Assembly (NCBI GenBank): GCA_964467985.1
Contig: CAYXTP010000001.1
Location: forward strand, 248,001-312,000
Source: GCA-2720975 sp964467985
GTDB taxonomy: Bacteria > Planctomycetota > UBA1135 > GCA-002686595
Length of the DNA: 64,000 nucleotides
Direction of reading: 5' to 3'
Shown: in pieces, positions 45,346 to 53,834 of the stretch
Position numbering within the stretch: the stretch's first letter is position 1
How the letters are laid out: every line of letters begins with the position of its first letter
Position numbers and translations under genes: made by a program
The notes under the pieces: generated by a model
Told to the model about the DNA's origin: nothing
Databases searched by the model: none
What the model saw: the letters and a program-made list of their open reading frames with translations, nothing else

Positions 45346-46419
45346 CTATTGATCTCGGATCGGCTCCTGCACAAGCGTCACGCAAGCAGGTCCATCGCCC
45401 AGCCGAAAGGTCGTGCCTACGTCCTGGTGCTTGCGCTTCACGTAGGCCAGTACCACTCCACAGTCGAGAGCGAAGGAGTAAGCCCAGGAGGTGACGACTC
45501 CCAAGTCTCGCCACTCCCCATCTAGTTCACGCCACAAGCGCGTGCCAATCTCGACGGGGTCGTCGTGGTCGACGCGCAGGGGCATCAAGCGCTTGTTGAG
45601 TCCCCCGTAGGTGTCGATCTTGGCCACCACCTCCTGGCCGATGTAGCAGCCCTTGGTCAGTGAAAATGCAGATTCGAGCCGGGCCTCCTGTGGATAAATT
45701 GTGTCATCCACATCCACGCCCCACAGGGGGTAGACCATCTCGACTCGCAAGCAGTCGCGAGCCACCAGGCCCCCGGGCATCGCTCCGCTCGTGGCCAGTG
45801 TCTCCCAGAGTGCGAGGATGCAATCGGGTGCGCCATCCATGCGCCAACCTGCGACGCCCATGACGGGCACGTTGGTGACTCGCAAGTCGCCCCAGTCCGA
45901 TTGCACGTCCTCGAAGTGAAACCGAAGGGCTTCGGGTACCTCACCCAGGACTGATCCCAAGACACTACCGGCGTGGGAGCCGACCATTTCGATCGGGAGG
46001 TGCTTGTCCGACTCGTCGGACAGTTCCACGGCCTCCGCAAACAGGTACATGTCGAGGGCGGAAACCAATCCTGGTGCCTGGCCCGGAGGTGTGGACAGGT
46101 CGAAACTCTGTTCCCCCGTGCGAGCCAAGTCGAACATCTGCTGCACTTTGCCTTTGCCGTCCAACAAGAGGCCCGCGCACCCCTGTCCGACTTTCAGCGA
46201 GTGCACTTCGCAACTTGTGATGCGGTGTAGGAACTCAAGCGCGTCAGCGCCGGAGACCTTTACCATTCCGCGATCCGTGCAGTCGAACAGTATGGCGTCA
46301 TCGAGGCCGGCTCGGTACTCGCCGGGGACATCGCCGTAGGTCAGCAGCGTGCTGCCTTGATTGCCCAACATGCGCGCGCCGGCGCGCTGATGGTAGGGGA
46401 GTAGAGGGGAATCAGTCAT
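45346..46419 (-). CDS. ygfZ: YgfZ/GcvT-family folate-binding protein
   Basis: 357 aa. Tetrahydrofolate-binding protein that supports Fe-S cluster enzymes. The diagnostic K-G-C-Y-x-G-Q-E motif is KGCYIGQE (256-263), with redox Cys258. The GcvT-like N-terminal barrel shows DRGMVKVSGADALEFLH (49-65) and LLLDGKGKV (84-92). It lacks the Asp used by aminomethyltransferase for glycine cleavage. ATG at 46419 is preferred to one 15 nt earlier. It is divergent from the cytochrome gene cluster (about 185 nt), which is rich in metalloproteins. Confidence 0.9.
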   Translation of the reverse strand: MTDSPLLPYHQRAGARMLGNQGSTLLTYGDVPGEYRAGLDDAILFDCTDRGMVKVSGADALEFLHRITSCEVHSLKVGQGCAGLLLDGKGKVQQMFDLARTGEQSFDLSTPPGQAPGLVSALDMYLFAEAVELSDESDKHLPIEMVGSHAGSVLGSVLGEVPEALRFHFEDVQSDWGDLRVTNVPVMGVAGWRMDGAPDCILALWETLATSGAMPGGLVARDCLRVEMVYPLWGVDVDDTIYPQEARLESAFSLTKGCYIGQEVVAKIDTYGGLNKRLMPLRVDHDDPVEIGTRLWRELDGEWRDLGVVTSWAYSFALDCGVVLAYVKRKHQDVGTTFRLGDGPACVTLVQEPIRDQ

Positions 46420-46604
46420 GGTTGCTCGGGCCAAAGAGGGGAAGGGCAGCAGGGTAACCTGAGTGGGCTCCCGGTGAACCCGTCAGAACCAGCACTCGGC
46501 CGGCCGCTGCCCTTGACGCCCGACCCGCCATGGGGACACTAGGTGCCCCAATTTCCGGTACGGGCGTCTTGCTCGTGGGGAATGGCCGCCAGTATCTCAG
46601 TCCG

Positions 46605-47672
46605 ATGTCCTGTCCACGCCACCTTGGATTCCTGGCCAGTGTTGCCCTGTTTGCCGCCTGCGGCTTCGACCCCGCCGTGGGGGCGGGCTCGATGGGGCTC
46701 TCCGCTGAGTCGCTCGAGCTGCTCGAACATGCGCCCGATCCAGAGGGGGCGGAGGACGCGCTGCAGACCATCCTGGAGAGCCATTTCGGATCCGTCTTGG
46801 CTCCACGTTTTCCGCAACATTTTCAGATGGGAGATGCTGCCGGAACGCTGGAACTGAAGTCCGCTGGACGGCTCTATCGCAGCCAGTGCATGCACTGTCA
46901 CGGAGTGGAAGGCGGCGGCGACGGAAGCAGCGCCTACTTCCTCACACCTCCGCCTACGGACTTTCGACTGGGGAAATTCAAATGGACCGCTTTGGAACGC
47001 GATCACCCGCCGCGTCTTGAGGATATCGAGCGCACGCTCGAGCACGGCGTGCCTTTCACCTCCATGCCCTCCTTCTTGCGTCTGGAAGAGACCCAGCGCA
47101 AGGGGCTCGCTCAGATCGTCCGCTGGCTCGCCGCTCGTGGCCAAACCGAGCGCTGGCTCGTTGCGGAGTGGGTTCAGGGAGGCGAGACCGAATTGGCCGA
47201 GTCCGTGATCGACATGGCCCTGTCGGACGTGTCCAAGGCCTGGAACGAGGCTGCTCAGCACGTGCTTTCGCCTGTTTCGGAGCCTCGGCCAGAAGAGATG
47301 GTCGCTGAGCGCATCGAGCGTGGCAGGCAACTTTATTTCAGTGACGCGACACTGTGTTCATCCTGCCACGGCCCGGAGCTCGAAGGGGATGGGCCAGCCG
47401 TCTTCCAGAAGGTCACGGACTCCGACGGCAATTCTCACAACGAGCGCGTGCGCGATGAGTGGGGGGCACCTAGTCAGCCGCGAGACCTGCGGCAGGGAGG
47501 ATTCCGCGGCGGCTCCGAACCGCTCGACTTGTATCGCCGCATACGGGCTGGCATTAGCGGGACGATCATGCCTGCTGCCCACGAGTCCATGAGCGAGGAG
47601 GCCGTTTGGGACCTCGTGTACTTTGTTCTGAGCGAAGCGGGATTGCATGGAACGGGAGATGACGCACGATGA
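46605..47672 (+). CDS. Dihaem cytochrome c lipoprotein
   Basis: 355 aa. A lipobox (ALFAAC, about residue 19) anchors it. Two haem c motifs are visible, CMHCH (95-99) and CSSCH (251-255). Candidate axial Met residues lie in TSMPSF and TIMPAA. Two cytochrome c domains (about 85-185 and 240-350) suggest electron donation to a terminal oxidase. ATG at 46605 starts the signal peptide; the frame opens at 46530. Its stop overlaps the CtaA ATG (ATGA), placing it first in the oxidase-assembly operon. Confidence 0.9.
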   Translation: MSCPRHLGFLASVALFAACGFDPAVGAGSMGLSAESLELLEHAPDPEGAEDALQTILESHFGSVLAPRFPQHFQMGDAAGTLELKSAGRLYRSQCMHCHGVEGGGDGSSAYFLTPPPTDFRLGKFKWTALERDHPPRLEDIERTLEHGVPFTSMPSFLRLEETQRKGLAQIVRWLAARGQTERWLVAEWVQGGETELAESVIDMALSDVSKAWNEAAQHVLSPVSEPRPEEMVAERIERGRQLYFSDATLCSSCHGPELEGDGPAVFQKVTDSDGNSHNERVRDEWGAPSQPRDLRQGGFRGGSEPLDLYRRIRAGISGTIMPAAHESMSEEAVWDLVYFVLSEAGLHGTGDDAR

Positions 47673-48745
47673 GCACTCCTGACCGAGTCCTGGTCTGGAC
47701 CCACCGTGTGGCAAGTCTGCTCATGGGCACGACCTTCTTGTTGCTGCTCGCCGGCGGACTTGTGACAACCTACCGGGTGGGTATGGCCGTCAATGACTGG
47801 CCGACGACCTTCGGATACTCGATGCTCAGCTATCCCCTGGACGAGATGCTGGAGAACACAGGCGTCACCCAGGAGCACAGTCACCGTCTCCTAGGCACCT
47901 TGGTTGGCCTACTCACGCTGCTGGCCATGGGAGTGAGTGCTGCACTCGGTGGCAGAGCTGCGAAGGGCTGGACCCTTGCAGCGGTGGGCCTGGAGGTCGG
48001 GCTTGTTGTCTGCGTCGTCTCGACCAAGACGGTCTCTGGGCCCCTGCAGCTAGCGTTGTTTGGCAGCGTCCTCGTGGCCCTGGGCCTGGCCTGCCGAGCT
48101 CCTGGTGAACGCACCCTACGTGGGGCGGCTATCGGCGCCCACCTGGCTGTCGTCCTGCAGGGCCTGCTGGGTGGAACTCGGGTACTGGAGAACAGCCAGC
48201 AGCTTGCTTTCTTGCACGGGACCTGTGCGCAGCTGGTGTTTGTCATTGTCGTGATCTTCTGGCTCGTGAGCGGGAGTGCTTGGCGCACAGCACCCTCAGT
48301 GCCGAGTCAGTCCAGGAACGGCCTGTCACTCCTGGCTTCGGCTGCGATCCTGGTCACCTTCACCCAGGTTGTGCTCGGTGCTTGGTTGAGGCACACGGGC
48401 GGTGTCCTGCCCCTATTCCTGCACATCGTGTGTGCCCTGCTGGCGACGGCCGCTATCGCCATGCTCTGGATTGCCCTGGGTCGATCTCTATCCTTGATGC
48501 CGAACCCAAGGCCTGTGGTGGCTGTCCGCCGCTGGCTGCTTTCTGCCCTCATCTTGCAATGGCTTCTGGGGCTAGGAGCGTTGGCGGCCATCCTCATTCT
48601 CTCCGGCGGGTTCGAGGGCGCCGTCACGGCGGCGGAGGGCATTACCGCCACGGCGCACGTCGGAAATGGCGCGCTGCTACTGAGCGGGACGGTCGTGGCC
48701 TTGTTATGGTCTCGGCGCCTGCTCGCGGAATCTGGCGGATCCTGA
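47669..48745 (+). CDS. ctaA: CtaA/Cox15 haem A synthase
   Basis: 358 aa, eight TM helices. It oxidises haem O to haem A for aa3-type oxidase. Conserved His ligands are present: His12 (WTHRVAS), His70 and His72 (QEHSHRL), one near 188 (LHGTC) and one near 250 (FLHIV), plus TAHVGN near the C-terminus. Glu69 of the EHxH motif is kept. It is coupled to the dihaem cytochrome upstream (4-nt overlap) and followed 22 nt later by ctaB. Confidence 0.92.
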   Translation: MSTPDRVLVWTHRVASLLMGTTFLLLLAGGLVTTYRVGMAVNDWPTTFGYSMLSYPLDEMLENTGVTQEHSHRLLGTLVGLLTLLAMGVSAALGGRAAKGWTLAAVGLEVGLVVCVVSTKTVSGPLQLALFGSVLVALGLACRAPGERTLRGAAIGAHLAVVLQGLLGGTRVLENSQQLAFLHGTCAQLVFVIVVIFWLVSGSAWRTAPSVPSQSRNGLSLLASAAILVTFTQVVLGAWLRHTGGVLPLFLHIVCALLATAAIAMLWIALGRSLSLMPNPRPVVAVRRWLLSALILQWLLGLGALAAILILSGGFEGAVTAAEGITATAHVGNGALLLSGTVVALLWSRRLLAESGGS

Positions 48746-48767
48746 TCGGGACCGGTAGTCCCTCACC

Positions 48768-49691
48768 ATGACCCAAGCGAACTCACCGACCCAGAGCGCC
48801 GTGCGCGATCAGCCCTCCATCGTTCGCGCGTGGTTGGTGCTGCTGCGTGTGCGCATCGCTTGCATGGTGTTCGTGGTGACTCTGTGTGGGGCACTGCTGC
48901 CGGAGGGCATTGGACAGAGCCTCTACCCGGGCTTGGAAGTTGCTCTCTACGTCACTCTTGTGACGGGCTGTGCGAGCATCCTGAATCAGGTTCTCGAGCG
49001 CGACACGGATGCGTTGATGGAGCGCACTTCCAAACGGCCGCTAGTGACGGGCCAAGTGGAGGTCTCCCACGCCATCGCCGTAGCTGTCCTATTGGGGAGC
49101 CTGGGAGTCGTGGGTCTGGTCACGTCCTTCGGCGCGGTCCCGGCGGCCCTGTCCCTGGGGACGCTCGTGACCTATGTGGCTGTCTACACGCCGCTCAAGC
49201 GGGTCAGCAGCTTGAACACAGCAGTCGGAGCGATCCCTGGGGCGGCTCCCCCGCTGATCGGCTACGTCGCTCTTGCAGGCGAAGCCGGGCCCTGGGCCTG
49301 GAGCTTGTTCGCCATCCTTTTTGTCTGGCAGTTTCCCCACTTCATGGCGATCGCCTGGATGTACCGAGAAGACTACGCCAAGGCCGGCTTGAGAATGGTG
49401 GGTTCGGGTCCCAACTCGGATGGGGACGCCGGCCGCCAAGCCATGCTGTACGCGTTGTTTCTGACGCCCGTGGCACTCATGCCGAGCATGGTGGGCATGG
49501 CCAGCGTGGTCTACACCGCTGGCACGTCGATCTTGTGCGCTGCCTACCTGGGCTCCTCCGTCGCCTTCATGTTGGTGGAGAACAGACCGCGCGCGCGGTC
49601 GCTGCTGATCGTCTCCTTGATCTACCTGCCCCTGCAGTTCGCGTTGGTCTTCATGGACCCACGCGCTCGCCAGATGCTGGAGAGCATCTGA
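48768..49691 (+). CDS. ctaB: CtaB/CyoE protohaem IX farnesyltransferase
   Basis: 307 aa, UbiA-fold prenyltransferase with about nine TM helices. It makes haem O from haem B and farnesyl diphosphate. The first Asp-rich motif is NQVLERDTDALMERT (73-87); the second-loop motif lies near YTPLKR (about 142) and REDYAKAG (about 200). Together with CtaA it supplies haem A. The SCO-DUF420 fusion starts 17 nt downstream. A long open frame in +2 overlaps it but is a shadow. Confidence 0.93.
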   Translation: MTQANSPTQSAVRDQPSIVRAWLVLLRVRIACMVFVVTLCGALLPEGIGQSLYPGLEVALYVTLVTGCASILNQVLERDTDALMERTSKRPLVTGQVEVSHAIAVAVLLGSLGVVGLVTSFGAVPAALSLGTLVTYVAVYTPLKRVSSLNTAVGAIPGAAPPLIGYVALAGEAGPWAWSLFAILFVWQFPHFMAIAWMYREDYAKAGLRMVGSGPNSDGDAGRQAMLYALFLTPVALMPSMVGMASVVYTAGTSILCAAYLGSSVAFMLVENRPRARSLLIVSLIYLPLQFALVFMDPRARQMLESI

Positions 49692-49708
49692 AAGTGAGGC
49701 GCAAGGGC

Positions 49709-50821
49709 ATGCGGTGGGCGCGCAGACTGTTGTGCAAGGGAGCTGCCCCCGCGCTAGCCCTCGTTCTGATCGGGTTCCTGCAGACCGCTGCAGTAGCCAT
49801 GCAGCTGTCCCCTGCGGCCGATTCGGACCAGCGCTTCGGCTCGATCGAGCCATTCGACTTCACCGACTCCCGGGGTCGACAAGTTACCGAGCAGGACTTG
49901 CTCGGTTCGCCGTGGGTCGCCATTCCATTTTTCGTGCGCTGTTCGGGACCCTGCCCTAGCCTCACAACCGATCTGCGCTCGCGCGTGTACGAAGAACTGC
50001 AAGGGACGGGGGCGATGCTCGTGTCATTTTCGGTGGATCCCAACTATGACACGCCTGAGGCACTAACCGAGTACGCTCAGCGATTCGACATCGACACCGA
50101 GCGTTGGTTGTTCCTGACCGGCGGAGAGGCGGCCATGGGCGATTTCATTCGCAAGGGCTTGAAGGTTCCGCTTGAGCACAGGGGTCCTGGCGAGACGGTC
50201 CTTGCGGAGCCCGATATCACCCACGGGACGCGCTTGCCGGTTGTGGACCCAAGCGGCCAAATTGCCGGCTGGTATGAAGCGGCGCGGGCCAACCTGGGCA
50301 CCGATCCGAGCGTCATTGGTGCGAGCTTCGATCTGTTGTTGGACCGTGTGTTGCACCTGGCGGGCAAACCACGGGCGTCTCGCGAGCCTTCGCGTCTGCC
50401 GTTGCTCAACGCGACCCTGAACGGCACGGCTTTCTTGCTCCTGCTGTTTGGTTGGTGGGCCATCCGCACTGGGCGCCGCGAGTTGCACATCTTGTTGATG
50501 CGGGCCGCATTCCTGGTCAGCATGGTTTTTCTTACGAGCTACCTGATCTACCACCTCGGCGTCCAACGCGATCAGGGGCCGACACAATTCAATAGGGTCG
50601 GATGGCAGAAGACGGCCTACTTGGTATTGCTCGTCAGCCACGTGTTCTTGGCCATCGTGAACCTCCCCATGGTGCTAAGGGTCCTCGTTCTCGCCGGCCG
50701 AGAGGACTGGGATGCCCACAAGCGCCTGGCTCGCAGGACCCTGCCTATCTGGCTCTACGTTTCCCTGACTGGCGTCATCGTCTACCTGCTACTCTATCCC
50801 CTCAATCCGTCACCGATTTGA
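49709..50821 (+). CDS. SCO copper chaperone fused to DUF420 membrane domain
   Basis: 370 aa. An N-terminal TM anchor (14-31) leads to an SCO/SenC thioredoxin domain (40-215). Its copper site is CSGPC (Cys78, Cys82) plus His172 (DITHGT), and the domain inserts Cu into oxidase subunit II. Four TM helices follow (231-252, 262-284, 302-328, 345-365), matching DUF420 with conserved His260, His282, His311 and His337. DUF420 includes CtaM/YozB, needed for haem aa3 oxidase maturation in Firmicutes. ATG at 49709 is preferred; GTG 49694 is an in-frame alternative. It is the last gene of the ctaA-ctaB run. Confidence 0.88.
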   Translation: MRWARRLLCKGAAPALALVLIGFLQTAAVAMQLSPAADSDQRFGSIEPFDFTDSRGRQVTEQDLLGSPWVAIPFFVRCSGPCPSLTTDLRSRVYEELQGTGAMLVSFSVDPNYDTPEALTEYAQRFDIDTERWLFLTGGEAAMGDFIRKGLKVPLEHRGPGETVLAEPDITHGTRLPVVDPSGQIAGWYEAARANLGTDPSVIGASFDLLLDRVLHLAGKPRASREPSRLPLLNATLNGTAFLLLLFGWWAIRTGRRELHILLMRAAFLVSMVFLTSYLIYHLGVQRDQGPTQFNRVGWQKTAYLVLLVSHVFLAIVNLPMVLRVLVLAGREDWDAHKRLARRTLPIWLYVSLTGVIVYLLLYPLNPSPI

Positions 50822-50836
50822 GAGGAGGGCTGGGGT

Positions 50837-51358
50837 ATGAGACAGAGTTTGAGCGCCCATTGGCTGGAGACTGAGTTCGGGAGGATTCTCGTTGCGAGGA
50901 GCGAGCGTGGCGTTTGCTTTGTGCACCTCTCAGAGACTGGGGCGCGCGAGGGTCTAGAGGAGTTCTGCGAACGCCACGGTCTCGGGCCCTGCCCAGTTCC
51001 CAAGTCTGCGGCTGAGAGTGACGGGGTGGATCTGGATCAATTGACTCAGTTCCTCGCCGGGCAGCGCGACTCATTCGATCTGCCTCTCGATCTTATGGGC
51101 ACCCCGTTCCAAATCCGTTGTTGGAAGGCGCTGCTGAAGATTCCCTACGGTGAGACGTGCACCTACGCTGACCTCGCCCGAGCCATCGGCATGCCTGCGG
51201 GAGCCGCACGTGCCGTGGGTCAGGCCAATGGAGCCAATCCCATACCCATTGTCGTGCCCTGCCATCGCGTTGTGGCGCACGCGGGTCTGGGTGGGTATGC
51301 GGGTGGGCTTGATCTGAAGCGCCGTTTGCTCGCATTGGAAGGCGCCCTGGTTCACTAG
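50837..51358 (+). CDS. ogt: Methylated-DNA--protein-cysteine methyltransferase
   Basis: 173 aa. A suicide repair protein that takes O6-alkyl groups from guanine onto its own Cys. The active site is VVPCHRV (about 138-144), with the Cys in PCHR. The DNA-binding helix region YADLARAIGMPAGAARAVG (about 114-132) has the arginine finger. The GTPFQIRCWKALLKIPYGET stretch starts the catalytic domain. ATG at 50837 follows AGGAGG at 8-nt spacing. It lies 15 nt after the SCO-DUF420 gene, so it may be read on that transcript. Confidence 0.95.
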   Translation: MRQSLSAHWLETEFGRILVARSERGVCFVHLSETGAREGLEEFCERHGLGPCPVPKSAAESDGVDLDQLTQFLAGQRDSFDLPLDLMGTPFQIRCWKALLKIPYGETCTYADLARAIGMPAGAARAVGQANGANPIPIVVPCHRVVAHAGLGGYAGGLDLKRRLLALEGALVH

Positions 51359-51463
51359 GTACAGCCGAAGCGGGCGAGTCGATTCGTCCGGAGAGTGTGC
51401 CGGCATTGACCAGGGTGTTCGCAGAGGGCGAAACCAAGCCAGGCGTTCGACGTCTGCGTCCAC

Positions 51464-52423
51464 GTGCGCGCCTTCTGCCTTGGATGTCTGTTGGCCATTT
51501 TCGGTTGCGGGCACCACTTGCCAACGCCGATTGTCGAGGCCCTATCCCATGGGTTGACGAAGGGCGCTCGCCAGCCCGTTTATTGGTGGGTAGCGGATCG
51601 AGCCGGCGGGAGGATCGTTGGGTTTGACGCGCAGCTCTTCCCGCAGTGGGTCCTCGGCGTCACTTGCCCGTTGGGCGTGGCGCGCGCGGGGACGGGCCTG
51701 TGGGTGGTCAATGCGCCGAGTTGTGCAGCACACGGGGGGTCCGTGTGGACTCGAATCGTCGCTGGAGTTGTCCGGGATCAGCCGCTTGATGCGGGTGAGT
51801 TCGCAGGTCTTTGCGGGTTGCCCGACGGTGGCGTACTGGGATTGGTGGGTCCGTCGCCCGCGCGAGCCTTGGTCCATCTGGACGAACACGGAGCGTTGAT
51901 TCGCACAGAGATGTTCCCCGGGGCCACTCACCTGGCCCAGGTCGACGGCCGGGTGCTTGTTGCGAATCGGGCAGGGGAACTCTGGACCTTTGGCCTGACC
52001 GAAGGGCTGAGCAGTGCTCGCCACGCCCAGCTAAACAGAGTTCCGCGCGCCTTGGCCCCTGGCCCGGATGCTGGCTGGTGGTGGCTTGGCGATGGCGGGG
52101 AGTTGCTGCTCCTCGGGCCGGAGCTCAATGTGCGCTGGAGTCGCTGGGTAGGGCCGCGGGCTGCCTTGTTGGCAGGCGACGAGGAACGCGTTTGGGTCGT
52201 TCCCGACGACCGCGGTGCGGCTGTGGCTTGGGGTGCGGGCGGACGCAGCTTGGCCTCATTCACCATGCCGTCGATGGGTGCCCAGGCCGCGCAACTGACG
52301 CGTGCCGGCGGCCTGCTCGTTGTTTTTCCTGGAGCCCTCTTGGAAGTGGACGAATCTGGCCACGTGCTCCGCTCCCAAGCGGGTGTCGATCACCTTGTGG
52401 ATCTCAGCGAGCCAGGAGCCTGA
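51464..52423 (+). CDS. Beta-propeller-like lipoprotein
   Basis: 319 aa from GTG 51464. The leader CLGCLLAIFGC gives a likely lipidated Cys15. The body has repeating Gly/Asp/Trp-rich strand units (VADRAGGRIVGFD, GTGLWVVNAP, PDGGVLGLVG, GAGGRSLASF) as in NHL/PQQ-type propellers. No catalytic motif is seen. No better start exists in frame, and no strong Shine-Dalgarno precedes it. Its 3' end overlaps the NUDIX gene by 20 nt, tail to tail. Confidence 0.65.
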   Translation: MRAFCLGCLLAIFGCGHHLPTPIVEALSHGLTKGARQPVYWWVADRAGGRIVGFDAQLFPQWVLGVTCPLGVARAGTGLWVVNAPSCAAHGGSVWTRIVAGVVRDQPLDAGEFAGLCGLPDGGVLGLVGPSPARALVHLDEHGALIRTEMFPGATHLAQVDGRVLVANRAGELWTFGLTEGLSSARHAQLNRVPRALAPGPDAGWWWLGDGGELLLLGPELNVRWSRWVGPRAALLAGDEERVWVVPDDRGAAVAWGAGGRSLASFTMPSMGAQAAQLTRAGGLLVVFPGALLEVDESGHVLRSQAGVDHLVDLSEPGA

Positions 52424-52946
52424 ACGCCGCGAGCTGGGTCTTCGCGTCGACCGGCGAAAGCTCGAGGACCTGCTCGGGTCTCAGCCAGAGCAACTCGAGC
52501 TCCTCATCGTCGTCGCACGCGATACCCCCGTCCGGCACGACCTCCAACTCCTTGGCCAAGAAGACGTGGATGACCTCAGAGCAGAATCCTGGGGCCGGGA
52601 TGACCTCAAAGAACGGCTCCCAGCTACCCGCTCGGTAACCCGTCTCCTCTTCGAATTCTCGTTGGGCGGCGATCAACGGGGCTTCGCCGGCCTCCAATCG
52701 GCCAGCGGGCAATTCCACGAGCCAATCTCCAATAGGCAGGCGAAACTGCCGTACCAACAGCATCCGACCCCGGTCATCCAGTGCCGCGATCGCTGAGGCA
52801 CCGGGATGGGTGACGAACTGCCAGTCTTGCTGCAGACCGGAAGGTAGGGTTACCGCCTGTCGGTAGAGGTCGAAGAAGCGTCCTTCAAAGAGCTGCTCCT
52901 CGTCATTGAGTTGAACGCTGGCGTTCGTCTTTATGGGTTCAGGCAT
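52404..52946 (-). CDS. NUDIX hydrolase, ADP-ribose pyrophosphatase-like
   Basis: 180 aa. The NUDIX box GRLEAGEAPLIAAQREFEEETGY (about 82-104) matches GX5EX7REUXEEXGU exactly. Preceding strands (LLVRQFRLP and WLVELPAG) are those of ADP-ribose pyrophosphatases, which hydrolyse ADP-ribose or ADP-sugars to AMP and sugar phosphate. It could also clean nucleoside-diphosphate sugars from LPS metabolism. It converges on the propeller lipoprotein with a 20-nt overlap, which may cause mutual interference. Confidence 0.92.
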   Translation of the reverse strand: MPEPIKTNASVQLNDEEQLFEGRFFDLYRQAVTLPSGLQQDWQFVTHPGASAIAALDDRGRMLLVRQFRLPIGDWLVELPAGRLEAGEAPLIAAQREFEEETGYRAGSWEPFFEVIPAPGFCSEVIHVFLAKELEVVPDGGIACDDDEELELLWLRPEQVLELSPVDAKTQLAAFRLLAR

Positions 52947-53047
52947 CGGGCAGGTCTGCTACGAAGGGCGGGGTGCGGTCGTCTCCCCCTGCCCGTCTTT
53001 GGCCGCTCCCCCGCAGGGCCCGACCGGGTTGGCACGATTGCCCGGGG

Positions 53048-53320
53048 CTACTTGGATTGCACCGAGTTTGGGACGATCTTTGACTGGTGCTCAAGCGTGT
53101 GCAGGAATGCCAAGACAGAGTTGGCCAAGTCGGTTCGTCCGTGGTCTACGCAGACTTGCGAGAACTTGGAGAGGGACTTCTTCACCTTCTTGACTTCCTT
53201 CAGGACGGGGGCGTCGGGGCGTCGTTCCTGTTCGACCTTGTTCTTGAGGCTCTCCAATTGACCTTCCAGGTCATTGAGAAGTTCTTCATCCGAACGCCGG
53301 TTGTAATCGCGCTTTGTCAT
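53048..53320 (-). CDS. Small charged helical protein of unknown function
   Basis: 90 aa, almost entirely helical and highly charged. Heptad-like repeats (LLNDLEGQLESLKNKVEQE, then KEVKKVKKSLSKF) suggest a coiled coil. It ends in a Ser/Gln tail. It has no signal peptide and no known motif. The start ATG at 53320 lies right after the long non-coding stretch. Codon use looks like its neighbours, so I think it is real. Confidence 0.55.
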   Translation of the reverse strand: MTKRDYNRRSDEELLNDLEGQLESLKNKVEQERRPDAPVLKEVKKVKKSLSKFSQVCVDHGRTDLANSVLAFLHTLEHQSKIVPNSVQSK

Positions 53321-53834
53321 GGTTTCTATGAGAGGTGGTTGTCCGCTTCAAAGCGCTTACCCTGACTCTCAGGCTTAGTTTCAATTGGTGTGCCAGCGAT
53401 AGGCCCGGAGGGCTATTCAGGCTGAGGTGCAGGGGGCTGGGCCTGCACGAGTTCCAAGCAAGATCGGTGGTTGATTGAAGTCGAAGGAACTGTTCTCCAG
53501 TGATTCCCGCCTCATGTGTATGGGACGATCCCGGCGAACATTTCCGTCCTGCAGGCACGCGCCACGTGCGGGGTCGGGAAACGCGCGAAAGCACTGCAAG
53601 TGGCTCCTACACGCCCGAATCGCTAATTTAGCGCCTAGTAGAGGGTCGTCAAGGGGATCTGGATGAAAGCCTGGCGGTCAGCCGAGGATTCCTATTTGGT
53701 TCCGGGATTGGACTGCCAAGCCCCAGCCTTGACGCCCCCCTGTATACTCCTGCGCCTAACGTCCAGCCTGCAGACCGGCGCGACGTCCCCCCCGCATAAT
53801 CACGGCCCGCAATCCAGCCAGCAGAGGCACCCGA
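53321..53834. other. 514-nt region without a recognised gene
   Basis: No open frame here has a family signature. I see no tRNA, SRP, tmRNA or 6S-like pattern. A 13-nt near-perfect palindrome (53621-53633, CGCTAATTTAGCG) could be an operator. A TATACT (-10-like) at 53743 lies about 90 nt before hpt but lacks a -35 at proper spacing. The region holds the promoters of the 90-aa gene and of hpt. Confidence 0.5.
53823..53827 (+). promoter_or_regulatory. Shine-Dalgarno site supporting the hpt GTG start
   Basis: AGAGG lies 7 nt before GTG 53835, matching the spacing expected for a ribosome-binding site, and supports the non-ATG start of hpt. Confidence 0.6.

Noticed and set aside
48830..49693. Long +2 frame overlapping ctaB, joined to the SCO-DUF420 frame
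   Set aside because: ctaB is clear in the other frame. The upstream part is Gly/Arg/Ser-rich with no similarity; only the part from 49709 is real.
53729..53748. TTGACG and TATACT as a sigma-70 promoter for hpt
   Set aside because: Spacing is 8 nt, far from the required 16-18 nt.
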